From Zygnema cylindricum (taxonomy: Eukaryota > Streptophyta > Zygnematophyceae > Zygnematales > Zygnemataceae): a stretch of 64,000 nt of DNA. Positions 1 through 12,774 of this stretch are shown piece after piece. The stretch lies in contig JBBHKE010001751.1 of assembly GCA_037447655.1 (NCBI GenBank), forward strand, positions 64,001-128,000. The letters run 5' to 3'. Below the pieces are notes generated by a model. That model was not told the origin of the DNA and did no database searches. It worked only from the letters and a program-made list of their open reading frames with translations. Made by a program: the position numbers and the translations under genes. Numbering within the stretch: position 1 is the first letter of the stretch; every line of letters starts with the position of its first letter.

Positions 1-416
1 AACTTGAAAAATGATAGTATGGACTTGACCACTTATAATTCACACGGCAGTCAAAAAAACCTAGTAGGTAGCACGGCCTAAGTAAGAAACCCAGATATTA
101 AATACGTCTACTCACCAAAAAGTACACAATTATTATTAACATCACCCAATGTGCAATTAAACCTTGGAGAGCTTTGATTGACCTCTCTTAAACCAGAAAT
201 TTGTACAACCGTTTCAAAAAGATGAGTTGACATTGTAATTTCAGTAATAGCCCACTCAAAAGCAACAAAACCGGCATAGTATATGAAAAATAATGAAAAC
301 AAAAACCATTGCCTCTTCAACTTCGAAAAATGCTTTACATGGAAAATGTCTGGACATCAGTGAGCCGGTTGTCCTGATGAAGACAAAGATGTAAAGGACA
401 AGGGGCAATCGGAAAA
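1..416. other. 3' flank of the Tic22-like gene, no supported gene
   Basis: Sequence downstream of the minus-strand gene that ends at 417. A minus-strand frame open from 320 to 108 has a hydrophobic start and no ATG. It could be a further exon or chance. Nothing else is recognisable. Confidence 0.4.
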
Positions 417-3400
417 CTAGATTCCCCTTTCTAGGTACAGAGCTTCAATGTCAGCGAAAGTGTACCTCCTTTCGTTTCTTCTTCGGTAGTGAAGGACCTT
501 CCAATGGGAACGGCCATCTTACTGTTACCAGTTGTTTTTCCCATCTCTACACCTTTGGCTCCTGATGAATTCCTTTCCTTCATTTCTATTGATGGCGATG
601 TCTTGATTTTTTACTGCCCACTCCGAGGAATCCGGTTTTACGGAAGGTCCATCCTGAACATGAATGAGGATAATGGCAAATAAGGAAAAAAGAGAGAAAC
701 CAAAAGGCAATACACACCTCATTCCTTTCCCACGTGTATTCTCGCTGTCCTCTTCTCCCTCTTCTTTATCGATATTTAAACCGGCATCGGATAGTAACTC
801 TCTTAGTCTCCGAATCGGTTTGAAACTCCTCCACGCCTTCCTAAGTCGAGCCAAAGGTCCACCTTGTCGAACTAAACCTTGCTTTTTGCTTCTACCATCC
901 ATGTTGCCTTCCTCCTTCAAACTACTGCTTGTCGATTCATCCTCTCGCTGTTCCCTGGTAAAATGATTCTCCTTGTCTTTATTTCTCACTTTTTCCGGAA
1001 ATTCTATTGGACGTAAGGTCTTCACTCCCCCTTTAAACCAAGCAGCAAGATTTGCGAGACCCTCAGATTCCGCAAGGGCAGCAGCTTCGGCTACCGCAGC
1101 TCTGCATATCGCAAACATATAATTATTCCTTTGTTTTAAGTTATTTCTTTCTTATAATTGCTTTTCGTATTAAAATTCTTTCTTTATTAGAAGTGGTCTT
1201 TTTTTATAAGTATATATTCAATGGTTTCTTTATTAAAATGATTCCTTCATCAGAATTATTCTTTGTAAAAAGTATTTCTTTGTTCGAAATAGTTCATTGT
1301 TAATAGAATAATTTGTTAGAATTAACTATATGTTTGAATCATTTCCAAACAAAGATGTAAAGAAAAATCACCATTTGTCGCTATTAGAGTTCATAACATT
1401 AACCCACAGAATCATCCATAGGTCCATAAAACAATGTTGCAAACATTAACCAAAAGGAGCAGACAGCGTGCTTTCACACCACCTAATCCTAGACTAATAT
1501 TTTTTGATTTCTCATTTTGGCATTAATATCTAACAGCAACGTGGACAGAACCATTGAAAAAAACTTTAAACGAGGTTCTATGCTATTATTGGAGTTTTCA
1601 AGCAATGACAAACAATTAATGCTCAAGAAAAAAATAATTAAATTTATTGGCAATACTCCAAGCCGCTATTACATGACACTTCAAGATAAGATAAAACAGC
1701 TCCTTTCGCAACTATAAACTCCCCACCTTCGCTCAAATGAATCCACAATTACAGAAAAGCTTGGTTGTAAACCCGCAACGCGGCGACCCCATTTGCTTCC
1801 GAGAAAAACAGAATCAACACAATCTTGAGTCATTATTTCCGCGGCCTTCACAATAGCTGACTCCATGCTTGACCCACCTTGTCCCATTTCTTCCATAAAA
1901 TCCCCAACCTGAAACCAAAAATATAAAAAGCAGAAATATATAAGGTCAGCAAGTCAGTCAGTCTACAAGGAAAAACGGAATCATTCAATTCTATACCGCT
2001 TAAGAGTTTCTGGAACCCAAGACTTCAAATATTTCATGTATATCCTTTGAAAGGACAGCCTTGAAGAACCAATGCAGGCTTCAAGCTTATTATTATTTTC
2101 CCAGGATTGGCAAAATGATTTCCATTTGCTAGACAGTTATTAACCTGTTCAATCACTGCCAGTTAAAACAAGAAAAAACAATATTTCAACAATCTGTATT
2201 CCAGTTTTTTTTTTGTAACTTCTAGAATTTCGAAAGCATTAACAGGCCAGTGCAGACCCCACCCAAATATGAGTTTCTACACGCTGAAACTCTTATTCAT
2301 AACACCTGATCTAGAAACTCCATTTTAGTGAGTACCACTGTTGACATTGCAATAATAAATTATGGGAACAAACAACATGCACATCATATCTTACAGGACC
2401 AACTGTAAAATTAAGATAGATTAAGAGAAGCCAAGAAACCAATAGTCGCCAAAAAACACAAATCCACAACAATTTGTGACACCAGACTTGTAGAAATACC
2501 GGATCTCAATTACAGGGTACACCCGTCCGTCATGGTGGAAATATCTGTGCATTTTATTCCTATTTCAATTAGTTGACACAAAATAAAAGCATGTGTTCCT
2601 ATTCCCACTCTTACTCCCACTTCCAGTTTTAAGACGAAGAGTTCAGATGATAAAAGCACCTCAGGGGGGTCAAGCAAGCTATCTGGATCGTCCTCTAAGG
2701 AGTCGCCAGCTGTATCTCCATCCATTGCTTGACTATGTCTCTGAAGTCGACGAATGTGAAGTAATTCCTGATAATAATTTTCCACACTGTGGCCTACCAA
2801 ACTGTCCAGCTGTCGTTTGTCAAAAAAGTATGGAGTAAACCTGTTGATCCCAACATATTGATAACAGAAAACACCAAAATATCTGTGGAATTACAACCCT
2901 ATCATTAAAAACACCCATTACCCAGACGGTGCATCATAACGGGACATAAACCACTGTTCTGAATGGCATGAAATTGATGATGTATGAACAACCAAATATT
3001 CCATACCAAGAATTCAGACACATGAAACAGCCATTAATCAATCACAAAAATATAACTTACACAGAAGAATAACCAGGAAATGTTTCCAATAACGTCTATC
3101 AGAATGATATTGGAAAATTCCGCTTATCCTTAAATACCTCGCTTGAAAAAATTTGACAAACATAAATATTCCATACCCTTTTCTGCAGCATGGCCAGCTA
3201 TATTGTGCTCATCATAAATAAAGGGACAACAACCAAATAAACATTACTACATTTTCTGGTCGATAAAACACCAAGTATAAAAAAAAACGGCTAATGGTTA
3301 AGCTGGAAAAAATATACAGGAAAACTACAATAGATCAATTAAATAAAAATCGAAATAACAATAGGCTAAGTTCTAGTTAACCATAAAAATTGTACTTGAA

Positions 3401-6400
3401 GCAAGAAGAAGTTAGAACATCTAGTCAAGAAGTAAAATAGTCATTAAAAAAAGTAAGCCTTCATTCCCTATGGCAAAAACATAGTCACAACATCATGAAA
3501 TCGTTCAAGGGAATAACTTTTCCACTGGCAGCCTAATTTCTCAGTCCAAAAACCAGAAATTCAGACCAATCGACAATTTGACAAATTTTCCTCCACATCA
3601 TGACGCAAAGCCTGAAAATCTTATGGCAGAAAAACACCATCCAATAAAGAAACCAAAAAAAGGGATGCAAACAAAAAAAGGGATGCAACCCATTTAAATA
3701 TTACCCATTCGTCGTCACTTGAGGATAAACAGCAAACGCAAGAACGAGGACTGTTTTAACTGTCTGACTGCTTTACACCTTTCATCACTATTTTAGTTAG
3801 TAACTCGGATTTGCCCGTGGTTTTTTGACGCAATCACAAAATAGTGTTGATAAAACTAAGTAATCAAGTGGCACAAAACGAGCCACGTCATCCGGCCATA
3901 ATACAATGTTGGCAATACTAATAGCGTTGTAAGGCTAATAAACTACCAACTCCAATAGCAATGAAAAGTGTACCATACCAGCGAATTCCACTTGGTGTTG
4001 CCATGGCGATAGTAAGATTAGCTGCAGTAAAAACAGGAACGCCACGAAAAGATGCAGCAGCTTTTGGTCCCTTTCCTTTTCGAAGAAGTTTTTTTGCAAT
4101 ATCCACTTGTTTTGCTGCAGCTACGAACTGGAAAAGTGACGGCTTTCCCTGCAAAATTCCCCCACACAAGCTCCCAAGGTTAAGAGTTTTAGGACTCATG
4201 ACGCTCACTCAAACTGGTCCAAAAATATTTCTTGCTTATAACTTCTCTCAATGACTGTAGTGAAGGGAATGGAATAACAGGAAATTCCAGAACACTGGCA
4301 GTAAGAAAACAGAATATATAAAATAAAACCGACTCCACAATGTCATGCCAAAGAACATGGCAAAATTATTCCTCTTTACCTTCAAATTTTACCATGCCGT
4401 GGTTCCTACCCTCGGACCACTCTCAAACAACAGAGTCGTCAGGTCATGTAAGATAGTCACCATCAAACTGTGAGAAAATGGGAATTCAATTCACCCAGTC
4501 CAAATCAGTTCAGGCTGCCTTATATGTCACGGGAGGTCTTTTCGAGATTTGATTTCTTTACGGTTTTTTAGAGAAATCTAATCGCAGCTAAAAGGGTGTT
4601 TACAAAAGCAGAGGAAAAAGACTTCAGATAACTTCTTGATACATACGATAACCGACAAAGCAACACCTCCTAGTCCTGGCAACATTGAATGATAGTAATT
4701 TGGAAAATCTTGCATCCTCTGCACGAGAGTTCAAACCAGAAACTATACCAAAGATTCTTGCAAAACAGCCGTCAAAATTCTTGCGGTGTAACTCTTTGTA
4801 TCACAGAGTTACATTGCACTCGTTGGTAATAATCTTTATACGGCATTTAAGAGATCACTAAACCGCCAGTAAAAGTACAAAAACTTCTCGAATAGAAAAG
4901 TGAGATTTACCTTGAAGTATTTGTAAGCTTCATCCAGTGGACAAGAACTAACGATTGAAGCGAGTAATTCTGCGTTTCCTCGGTCTTGGGAATGAAGTTT
5001 CTTAACATACTTGGCTGCAAAATGAGAAAACAAGTGCAACAAAGATTTTGTTAGAAAGAGAAAAACAAGTTAGGTTCCTCGACACGAGGAGAAATAAAAA
5101 CAAACATCTCGTAGCTATACTTGAATTGCAAGCAAGCTTACACCATAAAACAAAGCATAATGTCTCACCCTACCCCTTTCCAGCCTTGCCTCACTGTGAC
5201 TTGACAACAAAAAAACCACATTCTCAACTTCAAAAAAATCCAGACAAACAGTAACAACAGCCTACCTGCATCTGCCTTGTCAAAGTAAAAATGGAACATA
5301 GGACCTTCCCACTTCTCTTGCACTGATTTCACCAAAGCAGTTAAATCCACTCCCATCCTGCACCCACGCACATAAATCAAGAAAGTCACAACCCTCCTCG
5401 ATTACTTCTCGAATGGTACTTGAGAGTTTCACCTTTGTTTCTTTTATTACAGAACAGAAAAAGCTCCCAAACCCAGGCCCTGAGTTTAGATTAACTTATC
5501 ACATTACTTCGGAATTATGATAGTAGCCTCACATTTTCAGCATTGGCCATAGAAGAGAATTCAAAGGGCCGTAACTTCGCACAGCTGCAACCGATCTAAC
5601 TCCCATGAGGCCTTTTCTCGACGAATCACACATTGTGAAAACTTGACCCATAAAGGCAGGCCCTGAGCTCGACATGGGGGCACTATCAATCACGGAAGAT
5701 GCTCTTATGGATGATCCTTTCTTATTGGCAGTACTAATGTTGCTACCCCTGTTCAAAACTAATGGCGCAAGGAAAGGTTCTATGATAGATTCACGAAGAG
5801 AAAATTTAGATTTATTATGAGGAGAATGTTCTGCATTAGCAGTAAAACAAGGCAACGGTAACGATTTGAAGTGCACTGGTGTTGTTCCCATTTGCAAAAA
5901 GTGATCCGGAATCTGTTTGTAGCGATAGGATGATGTTGATATGTTGGGATATGTTGGAGATGATGAGGCAGTATGTGACGGTAAGACATAAGTGGCTTCT
6001 GTAAGACCTGCATGGAGGCAGTACCGCAGTCAGACTCAGATGAAAGTGCACAGAAACACTCAAATCCCCCCCAACATTGTTCTTCAAACTTTTCATTTTC
6101 CTCAGACTTTCTACCAATTCCTCTCTCTTTCGAATTTCTTTCACTTCCATCTTCTTTCGTCACTTCCCTCCTCCCCTATTCACCTTTTCCTCCCTCCGTC
6201 CTCTCTGCCTCTGTGTGTCAAAACACAACATGAATTGAGGTCACCAGTATGATCCAAACTCAATCTCCATTTTATGACTTCTAAACAAGCGATAGGATGT
6301 ATGAAATGAACATTGAATCCAATTTCGAGTAGATAACCTGTACTCATGTAGGCCTTCAAATGTGAATCAATTTTAGCTTTAATAACATTAATTCCATCCC

Positions 6401-7584
6401 CGTTAATTTTGCTCTCAGAACACAAAATACCGTTATTAAGACAAGCTGTCTTTTTTTTAACGTTAATCCTTCTACGATGAACAATCGTCCACGTCATTCG
6501 GACCGGAAATAAAATTATTAACACTAAAAAAGTTTTCATACTAATTATTTCTTAACGTTAAACGTGATTCACGGCGTAGTAATGCCGCATATTTAATTAC
6601 ACTAAAAGCTTACAATATAAACTTACACTATAAAAGCTTGGCTCACTGCTTTCATAGCCAGCCACTATGCCTATTGTTTAAAAATAGAGTGGTGCACACT
6701 AATGCATGACACTTGACCGGGAATGGTTGATACGCGCAACACATGATTATCCATACATAATTAACATGGCACACACTGACATTCATGCAAAAAACAGCAA
6801 TTTTAGCAGTTGTACACTGTACATAGTCAATTGAATCCTTGCAAAATCAAGAAAATGAAACCTCAAATTCTTTCACTGATCGTGATGAAGAAAATTGCAC
6901 TCACAACGAATTACACCAAATTGAATAGCAGAAATCCCCTTCGTCGCAAATTCTACTATATTGCGCATCTTCTCCGCCAAATTTAGCTCCTCCCTTTCTC
7001 TTCTCCTTTTTCGTCTTTTTTGTAGTCCACCCAAGCTTACAACATTTGAACATGGCGAGGAAAATCTTGTTCTCTCTCCCTCTCGAACAGTGAGAATTGG
7101 CTTTAAGATAAGAAGGCGGCCATCTGCCGCACGAAATGACAAAATCCTCCTATTGACACATGCAGTAGATATATCCTCCATAATCTCAGGTCTCAATTGA
7201 CCAATGAAGCTTCTTGAATCATCCATGGCGCCCTGACAGAAACCGGCAGGAAGAACTATCTTGCTGACGCCATCATCAGCCTTCCCACAAGGTTTTATGC
7301 CATTTTCTGGTTCAAACTTGCTATCTGCCGCGGCCAATTGCAAGGACATGGGAGGCAAACCCTAAAAACAAAAAAAGATGAAAAACCGAAAACTAGAGAA
7401 AGAAAACAGAAAAAAGACGTCAGCGGCTAAAGGCCGTAGAATAATAACGATAAATCGTAAAATTACTATCAATATGTTCAAAATGTAGCAGAGCTGGAAC
7501 CTGCCTCAAGTGGGAGGAACCATAGCCATCAATTTTAAGAGCTTCAGGCCACGAGCAGTTAGACGAAGATCCTATCCACGACAT
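417..7584 (-). CDS. Tic22-like plastid protein, 11 exons (model)
   Basis: Tic22 proteins help carry preproteins across the plastid intermembrane space. Exons, all phase-compatible with GT-AG borders: 7584-7501, 7361-6905, 6007-5533, 5357-5266, 5014-4911, 4148-3974, 2958-2922, 2840-2660, 1908-1727, 1101-718, 480-417; 744 residues in total. Family hallmarks come in the expected order: VFTMCDSS (exon 3), FYFDKADAAKYVKKL (exons 4-5), the conserved GVPVFTAANLTI (about residue 440, exon 6) and TPYFFDKRQL (about 478, exons 7-8). The C-terminal 250 residues are an extension rich in Lys, Glu and Ser with an Ala-rich stretch. The ATG at 7584 follows an in-frame TGA. The weakest points are the GTACAC donor at 3973, the 37-base exon at 2922-2958, and the link from exon 2 (a very basic segment with KRRKRRRERE) to exon 3. 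Exons 1-2 could be a separate gene, with this one starting at the ATG at 5891. Reading through the 3973 donor reaches a stop at 3918 and truncates the Tic22 domain. Confidence 0.62.
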
Positions 7585-8173
7585 GGAGCTTCAGGAGATT
7601 GTTGAATGCACATCACAAGGTACCATCTACGAACAAAAAGTGCGTAAGTTCAGTTCGAAATCCACAAACCGTACCCATTATATGTGCGGCTTTCGCACTA
7701 ATTATTGAGTTTAAGTTCTAACCTTAACCACACTAAAATTTTCATATTAACGTTTTTATATTTTTTGAACCTTTTACAGTATTTCATATTGGACATTCTA
7801 TTTAAGAATCAATGTTTAAACGGACAGTAATCTCCCACGCATGTGTGAACAGTTTAGGATGACCGTATTTTACTATTTTAATATTTTATATTCTCTCCAT
7901 AGTTCATACTATTAGTTTGTACACTATCTGGAACTAAACAGTACGAGACAGTATATTCAGTGCAGTACAGCAGTACTGTACTGACTGTAGTGTTGCGTAG
8001 CGATCAAAATCGATGTCGATATATCAAGACATATATCGACCATGATAACGGCAAGTCCAAAACTTGATAATTATTGACTTTGCCGTTAGATATCGACATC
8101 CTGGTAATCGACAATAATTGACCGATGTTTTTTTTTTAAATTCACATATTTTAGGGTAATGACGTATATTTAC
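7585..8173. promoter_or_regulatory. divergent intergenic spacer with hAT-like fragment
   Basis: This is the gene-proximal part of the 1.6-kb spacer between two divergently transcribed genes, so it should hold the Tic22-like promoter; no clear TATA box was identified. From 7988 the sequence TAGTGTTGCGTAGCGA followed by repeated CGATATATC-type palindromes resembles the terminus of the hAT-like element at 13539-13912. No matching right end was found, so it is probably a fragment. Confidence 0.3.
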
Positions 8174-8378
8174 TACACCGCCAATCGCTATTAGAGTCAA
8201 GGATTAAATAGCGTCAAAAAACAATTAGCGTTATTGATTCTAATTTATTACCTGAGACGTGGCAGATTATGGTCCACGTACTTAAATAGCGTTATTAATT
8301 GTATTTCGGTGTTTTCTAATTTGGAAAGCTAAGGGCACCTAATGTAAATTATATACTCTAATAGCGATTGGCGGTGTA
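8174..8378. mobile_element. Tc1/mariner-like MITE copy 1
   Basis: A 205-bp element (flanking TAs included) with terminal inverted repeats: TACACCGCCAATCGCTATTA on the left and its complement at 8359-8378. It has no coding capacity. The TA at each end is the likely target duplication, as demonstrated by the nested copy at 18832-19395. Confidence 0.75.
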
Positions 8379-8381
8379 CTG

Positions 8382-8747
8382 TACACCGCCAATCGCTATT
8401 ATGACGTCAAGGATTAAATAGTTTGTCAAAAAACAATTACATGTTATTGGCCTTCTAATTTATTACCTGAGACGCGGTTTGTTAAAACGCATTTACATGA
8501 TAATGGCCTGTTTTAAATCATTATTTGTACTTTTTAACTTATAAAAGTACAATTTTGCACAGTCGGACGTCGTCCGTACTCCACACTATTTAAAACGAGC
8601 CTATATTAGAATTAAAAACGCTAATTAAACCTTACATTAAATAGCATAATGAAAAAATTAGAATCATTTACTCTATTTCATGTGATGGAGTCGAAATTTC
8701 GAGCGACCGAATTAGAGTAATTTACTCTAATTACGATTCGCGGTGTA
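8382..8747. mobile_element. Tc1/mariner-like MITE copy 2
   Basis: Lies three bases from copy 1, in tandem. The left terminus repeats TACACCGCCAATCGCTATTA; the right terminus is the diverged ATTACGATTCGCGGTGTA. The interior, including GTTAAAACGCATTTACATG and CCACACTATTTAAA, is shared with the element at 39961-40465, so the two belong to one subfamily. It is non-coding. Confidence 0.75.
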
Positions 8748-9184
8748 CTGTACAGTACAGTACTATTGACGATTTGATAGACGGCTGGCAGCAGACGGTC
8801 GTTAGATTGAACTTCGCTTCGTGACCTTGGCCTCGCACGTGCGAAATGGAGCGAGCTGGTCTATGAGACACGGAGACAGCGCCAGCGCGTCCGGAGAACG
8901 GTTTCTCATTCATAATATGTTCAACCGAATAGGAATGCTGCTTTAGACATTAAAGCCATGTTAGACTAAGCATACATGATCTTGTTTGGAACAGATATTG
9001 CACAGAGGAAATCAAAATTGTACAGGTTTGTATTCGTAACTATTCAATCGATGGTGCTATAATAAGTCAGCAAAAGTTGTACATTATTCCGCCATTTTAT
9101 TAGATAATCCCTTTTTTTCTGTGAAGTCTGACAGTTTGATATGGTTTAACTCTCTACCCGTGAAGACCAAAATTTGAACCCAGC

Positions 9185-12100
9185 ATGATTAGAGCTACCA
9201 TCGCCTATGCCTGTGTGAATGGACTTCCACTTTTTAGCGCTTCAACTCACATCTCAGCCGTTGCCGGTTTCCAAACTAAGTCTCGAATCAATTATCGCAA
9301 TGCAAACCTCTTTGCCTCCCAGCAATTCCGCAAGCCTGCATCGGCAAAAGCAGAGAGGAGAGCGAACGCAAAAGCTCGTCACTTTCCTTTAACACGTGCT
9401 GTGAAAGACGAAAGCCGGGATGATGTGAAAGAGGAAACTTCTGTCGCCGAAAAGTCAGAAAATGCTGACGTTATTGTTGACTCTCTTTTGGAAGATCCAA
9501 GTTTGATGGCAGCAAGCGATGATTCTGTTCAAACGGCTGGAATAACTGGAGCCATTGTCGGCCAGGATCCCATAAGCGCCGCCAAAGCAGCAGCTGCTAC
9601 AGCTGTCACAGTTGCAGATAGAGGAGAAAATGTGTTGACAGAAGTTGAACCACGTCCTTCAGCTATAGGGACTGAGCTTGCTCGAATTTATGACAGCTGT
9701 CAGACATGGTCTTGGCAAGGCCATCAGGTCAACTATGTGAAGCAAGGAAAGGGACCTGCATTGGTGTTGGTCCACGGCTTTGGAGCATCTATCGGACATT
9801 TTAGAAAGTAATTTACAGTTCTTTTCTTGGTCTAAATTGAAGGTCGAATATATCCTCGACGTTTAATGTCTGAGTTTACTCTCAATTTGCCGAAACAGAA
9901 TGCAACACCTTACTTGCATTTAGTTGAAATAGGCAGGAATTGCTTGTATTTCCGCCTCTCGATAAATGAATACCTGGTTCTGTGATGAAGGGCAATGTCA
10001 ACTCAGGTCGCTCTCCAGAATGCACCGACATGTTTCTTAGGTTTTGAGGCAGTGAATTGCTGTTGCTGTCAGTTCAAAATTCAGACAAAGTTCTGATTAA
10101 TCGTGGTCTTTCTGGTGTTATAGCTTTTTCTCTTCGACTAAAAGGGTGTGGGGCGTTGCAGGAACATTCCGGTGCTTGCAGAAACCCACACTGTATTTGC
10201 CCTTGACCTTTTGGGGCAGGGGGGTTCCTCCAAGCCACCAAAGTTTGTGTATACAATTGAGACATGGGCAGAGGTAGGCACCGCTAGGTCCGTACAATGT
10301 CATGTCATTTTGCGTTTCACATTCCTTGGAAACACACAAAACCATTCTCTGTTTGAGTGTTTTTTTTTTTTTCTAAGCTCAGCTGATGTTAGTCTTAATG
10401 TGTCTTTGCAACTTCTGCTGCTTCCTCATCTGTTGATAGCTGTTCATAACGACCGAAATTGTTTCGCTGACCCATCTTTGTTTCTGCAACAGCTGGTTCT
10501 TGATTTCCTTGCGGAGGTGGTGAAGGAGCCAGCAGTGCTGCTGGGGAACTCCATAGGCAGCCTTACTGTTCTCTTAGCGAGCGCAGGTGCATAATCTTTC
10601 TCCGTAACCTTTTTGTAATCTTTTCGTAACCTTTTTGTAAAATTATCTTATACTATTACAGGTTTCTGTAGTCTTTACAATTTTGTCTGTAGATTTTTTT
10701 TTTGACGAGAGCCAGTTTGTCAGTCAGTTTGTTTTTTTAAAAGCCGGTCATTTGATAGAGTTTATGGAAGGTTAAGGCTTCTCGTAAATGCAAGTGATGG
10801 AGAAAACAGAGGGCTGATTGATCGTGCTATGAAAATTTATCCCGCTGAGTTTCTGACGTTTTGGTAGTTTAGCAACGAAATCCCATGACCAAGGAGGGGT
10901 TACACATAACTATGACGTTATTATATTTTTTTCTCTTGCAGTTGGTTATTTAAAGTTTGAATCATCACTGTAGAGTCAGATTACTGATTCTGGTGGTGCA
11001 ATATCTTGTTTCTTTTGTTTTGCGTGTTCGTTTTTTAGATTTTCAAGCGGTTTGCCAGCTACACGAGTAGCTATTTTTCATTCTTGTGGTTCCTAATGAG
11101 CCCATTTCATGAACATGACTGTTTCCAAATTCTGCAGCCTATCCCTTTTAATCCAGGTTTAGAAGGATCACTTAAACATTATCAGCATACTTAAAACCAG
11201 ATCTGGTTAAATTGAGAGCGTTCCTCTTCTCATCGAATTGACTACAATCTTGACTAACATCTTCACGACATATTTTTGATCACTTATGTGTATTCGTTGT
11301 GATTGTGGTATTTCAGACGCTCCTCAAGGAGCGGTTCGAGGAACTGTCCTCCTGAACTGCGCCGGTGGAATGAATAATAAAGCAATCACAGACGATTGGC
11401 GAATCAGGGCGGCTCTTCCTCTTTTCTGGCTAATCGACTGGTTGCTTTTACAACCCGCATTGGCACGACCGCTTTTCAATCGGGTAAAGAGCAGGTAAAA
11501 GGCTTCTAAAATTGTGAAGTTTATTAGTGTCTTCCGGGAGAGACAGAAGTCTCTATCTCTCTTTGTCCCCCTCTGCCTCTCCCTCTCCCTTTCCCTCTTC
11601 CTCTCCCCCTCTCTCTCTCCCCCTCTCTCTTCCTCTGTGAGAAAAGAGGAAAGAGTGCGTCTGCAAGGGCTGTAATTATTCTGGACCATACTAGTTGCCG
11701 GATTTTTTTGCCTCCATTCAACATTTTGTATAAATCATTGTCATTACGAATCCTAAAATGAGTGGCTAAAGATCGTCCATTTAGGCTTGTAATTGAAGTA
11801 CACAATGTAATTGTTTGGAATTCAACATGTAGTTTTTTGGACTTTTTATTTCTTATCCTCGCTATTAGCTCGTCTAAACTAATTATGCTAGACATTGCAG
11901 TCATGTGAGGATCGCCTAGCAGGAGTACAGTAGAGTACAAAGTCTTCAAAGTAAATTGAACAGGTCATAAGGAAATTCTTCCCTGAAATTTCATCACAAT
12001 TGCAGTTAAAAAGTTCTTAAAGAAAAAGGGAGTACACTGTGATTCGTTTCGAGATAGAGTCAATTTGTTGAATCTCATGGCCCTCTTTCTTTCGGTAATT

Positions 12101-12774
12101 TCCTGTGTTTTTGCTGCAGAGATAATGTAAAAACTGTTTTGCAATCTGTGTACAGCAATAAGGAGGCAGTAGATGATGAGTTGGTAGAGGTAGGCTCTCC
12201 CTCTCCCCATCCACCTTTTGATCATGAGCATGTCCCCATTTTTATCCATTTACTTTTTATTTATCGGTCGGCAGCATTCTCTGTTCTTCATCCATGTCCA
12301 TCAGTATATCTCAATCCCAGAATAACTCTTGCATTCAGTATTGAAATTGTCGATGAGTTTTCAGATATGTCTCCAACTAGGATCCGTCATCGACTTTAGA
12401 ATAGCTAAACATAAAGGAGGAATGTGTGTTTCGGGTGTCGATTATTGCAGGTAATTTTGAAGCCTGCGGATACCGAGGGAGCTTTAGATGCATTTGTTGC
12501 CATTATTACCGGACCACCCGGTCCAAGGCCTGAGATGTTGGTTCCAAAAATTTCTCACCCGATTCTATTGTTATGGGGAGACGAGGATCCTTTCACGCCA
12601 TTCGACGGTCCAATCGGGAAATATTTTAGAGACTTGCCTAACAAAGTTTCAAATGTGCAATTTGTAGAATTAGCGAGTGTCGGACACTGTCCCCATGACG
12701 ATCGTCCAGATTTGGTCCACGAGGCTCTCCTGCCGTGGCTTGCAACTGTTAATTCGCCTGTCCTTGTAAATTGA
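9185..12774 (+). CDS. plastid alpha/beta-hydrolase, six exons
   Basis: Alpha/beta-hydrolase fold protein of the pheophytinase-like plastid group; substrate unknown. Exons with GT-AG borders and consistent phase: 9185-9807, 10162-10273, 10493-10586, 11317-11494, 12120-12189, 12451-12774; 466 residues. Residues 1-75 are rich in Ser, Ala, Arg and Lys and poor in acidic residues, like a plastid transit peptide. The hydrolase core starts near residue 165. The oxyanion motif HGFGAS lies at about 196-201, the nucleophile elbow GNSIGS puts Ser at 265, the acid is Asp405 in WGDEDPFTP, and the base is His438 in GHCPHDDRPD, so the triad is complete. The motif DLLGQGGSSKP is typical of plant and cyanobacterial relatives. 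The ATG at 9185 is the first after an in-frame TGA. The acidic segment between about 75 and 160 looks like a linker. Pheophytinase itself cannot be claimed from this alone. It is transcribed away from the Tic22-like gene. Confidence 0.9.
11549..11640 (+). repeat. pyrimidine tract in hydrolase intron 4
   Basis: About 90 bases of almost pure C/T with CTCTCC-type units, inside the intron at 11495-12119. It reads as purines on the other strand and produces spurious long open frames there. It is too far from the acceptor to be its polypyrimidine tract. Confidence 0.8.

Noticed and set aside
5836-6163. Minus-strand frames starting near 6150-6163 as a separate small gene
   Set aside because: They overlap a supported exon in other frames, have purine-biased codons, and end without a sensible continuation.
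6012-6252. Plus-strand frames rich in Ser, Pro and Phe
   Set aside because: A pyrimidine-rich tract opposite an intron of the Tic22-like gene gives a spurious open frame.
6180-6539. Minus-strand frame from an ATG with a hydrophobic start
   Set aside because: It lies in an intron of the Tic22-like model, ends in the purine tract, and matches nothing; a separate small secreted protein is possible but unsupported.
11324-11949. Minus-strand frames with Arg-Glu repeats
   Set aside because: Reverse strand of the pyrimidine tract in the hydrolase intron.
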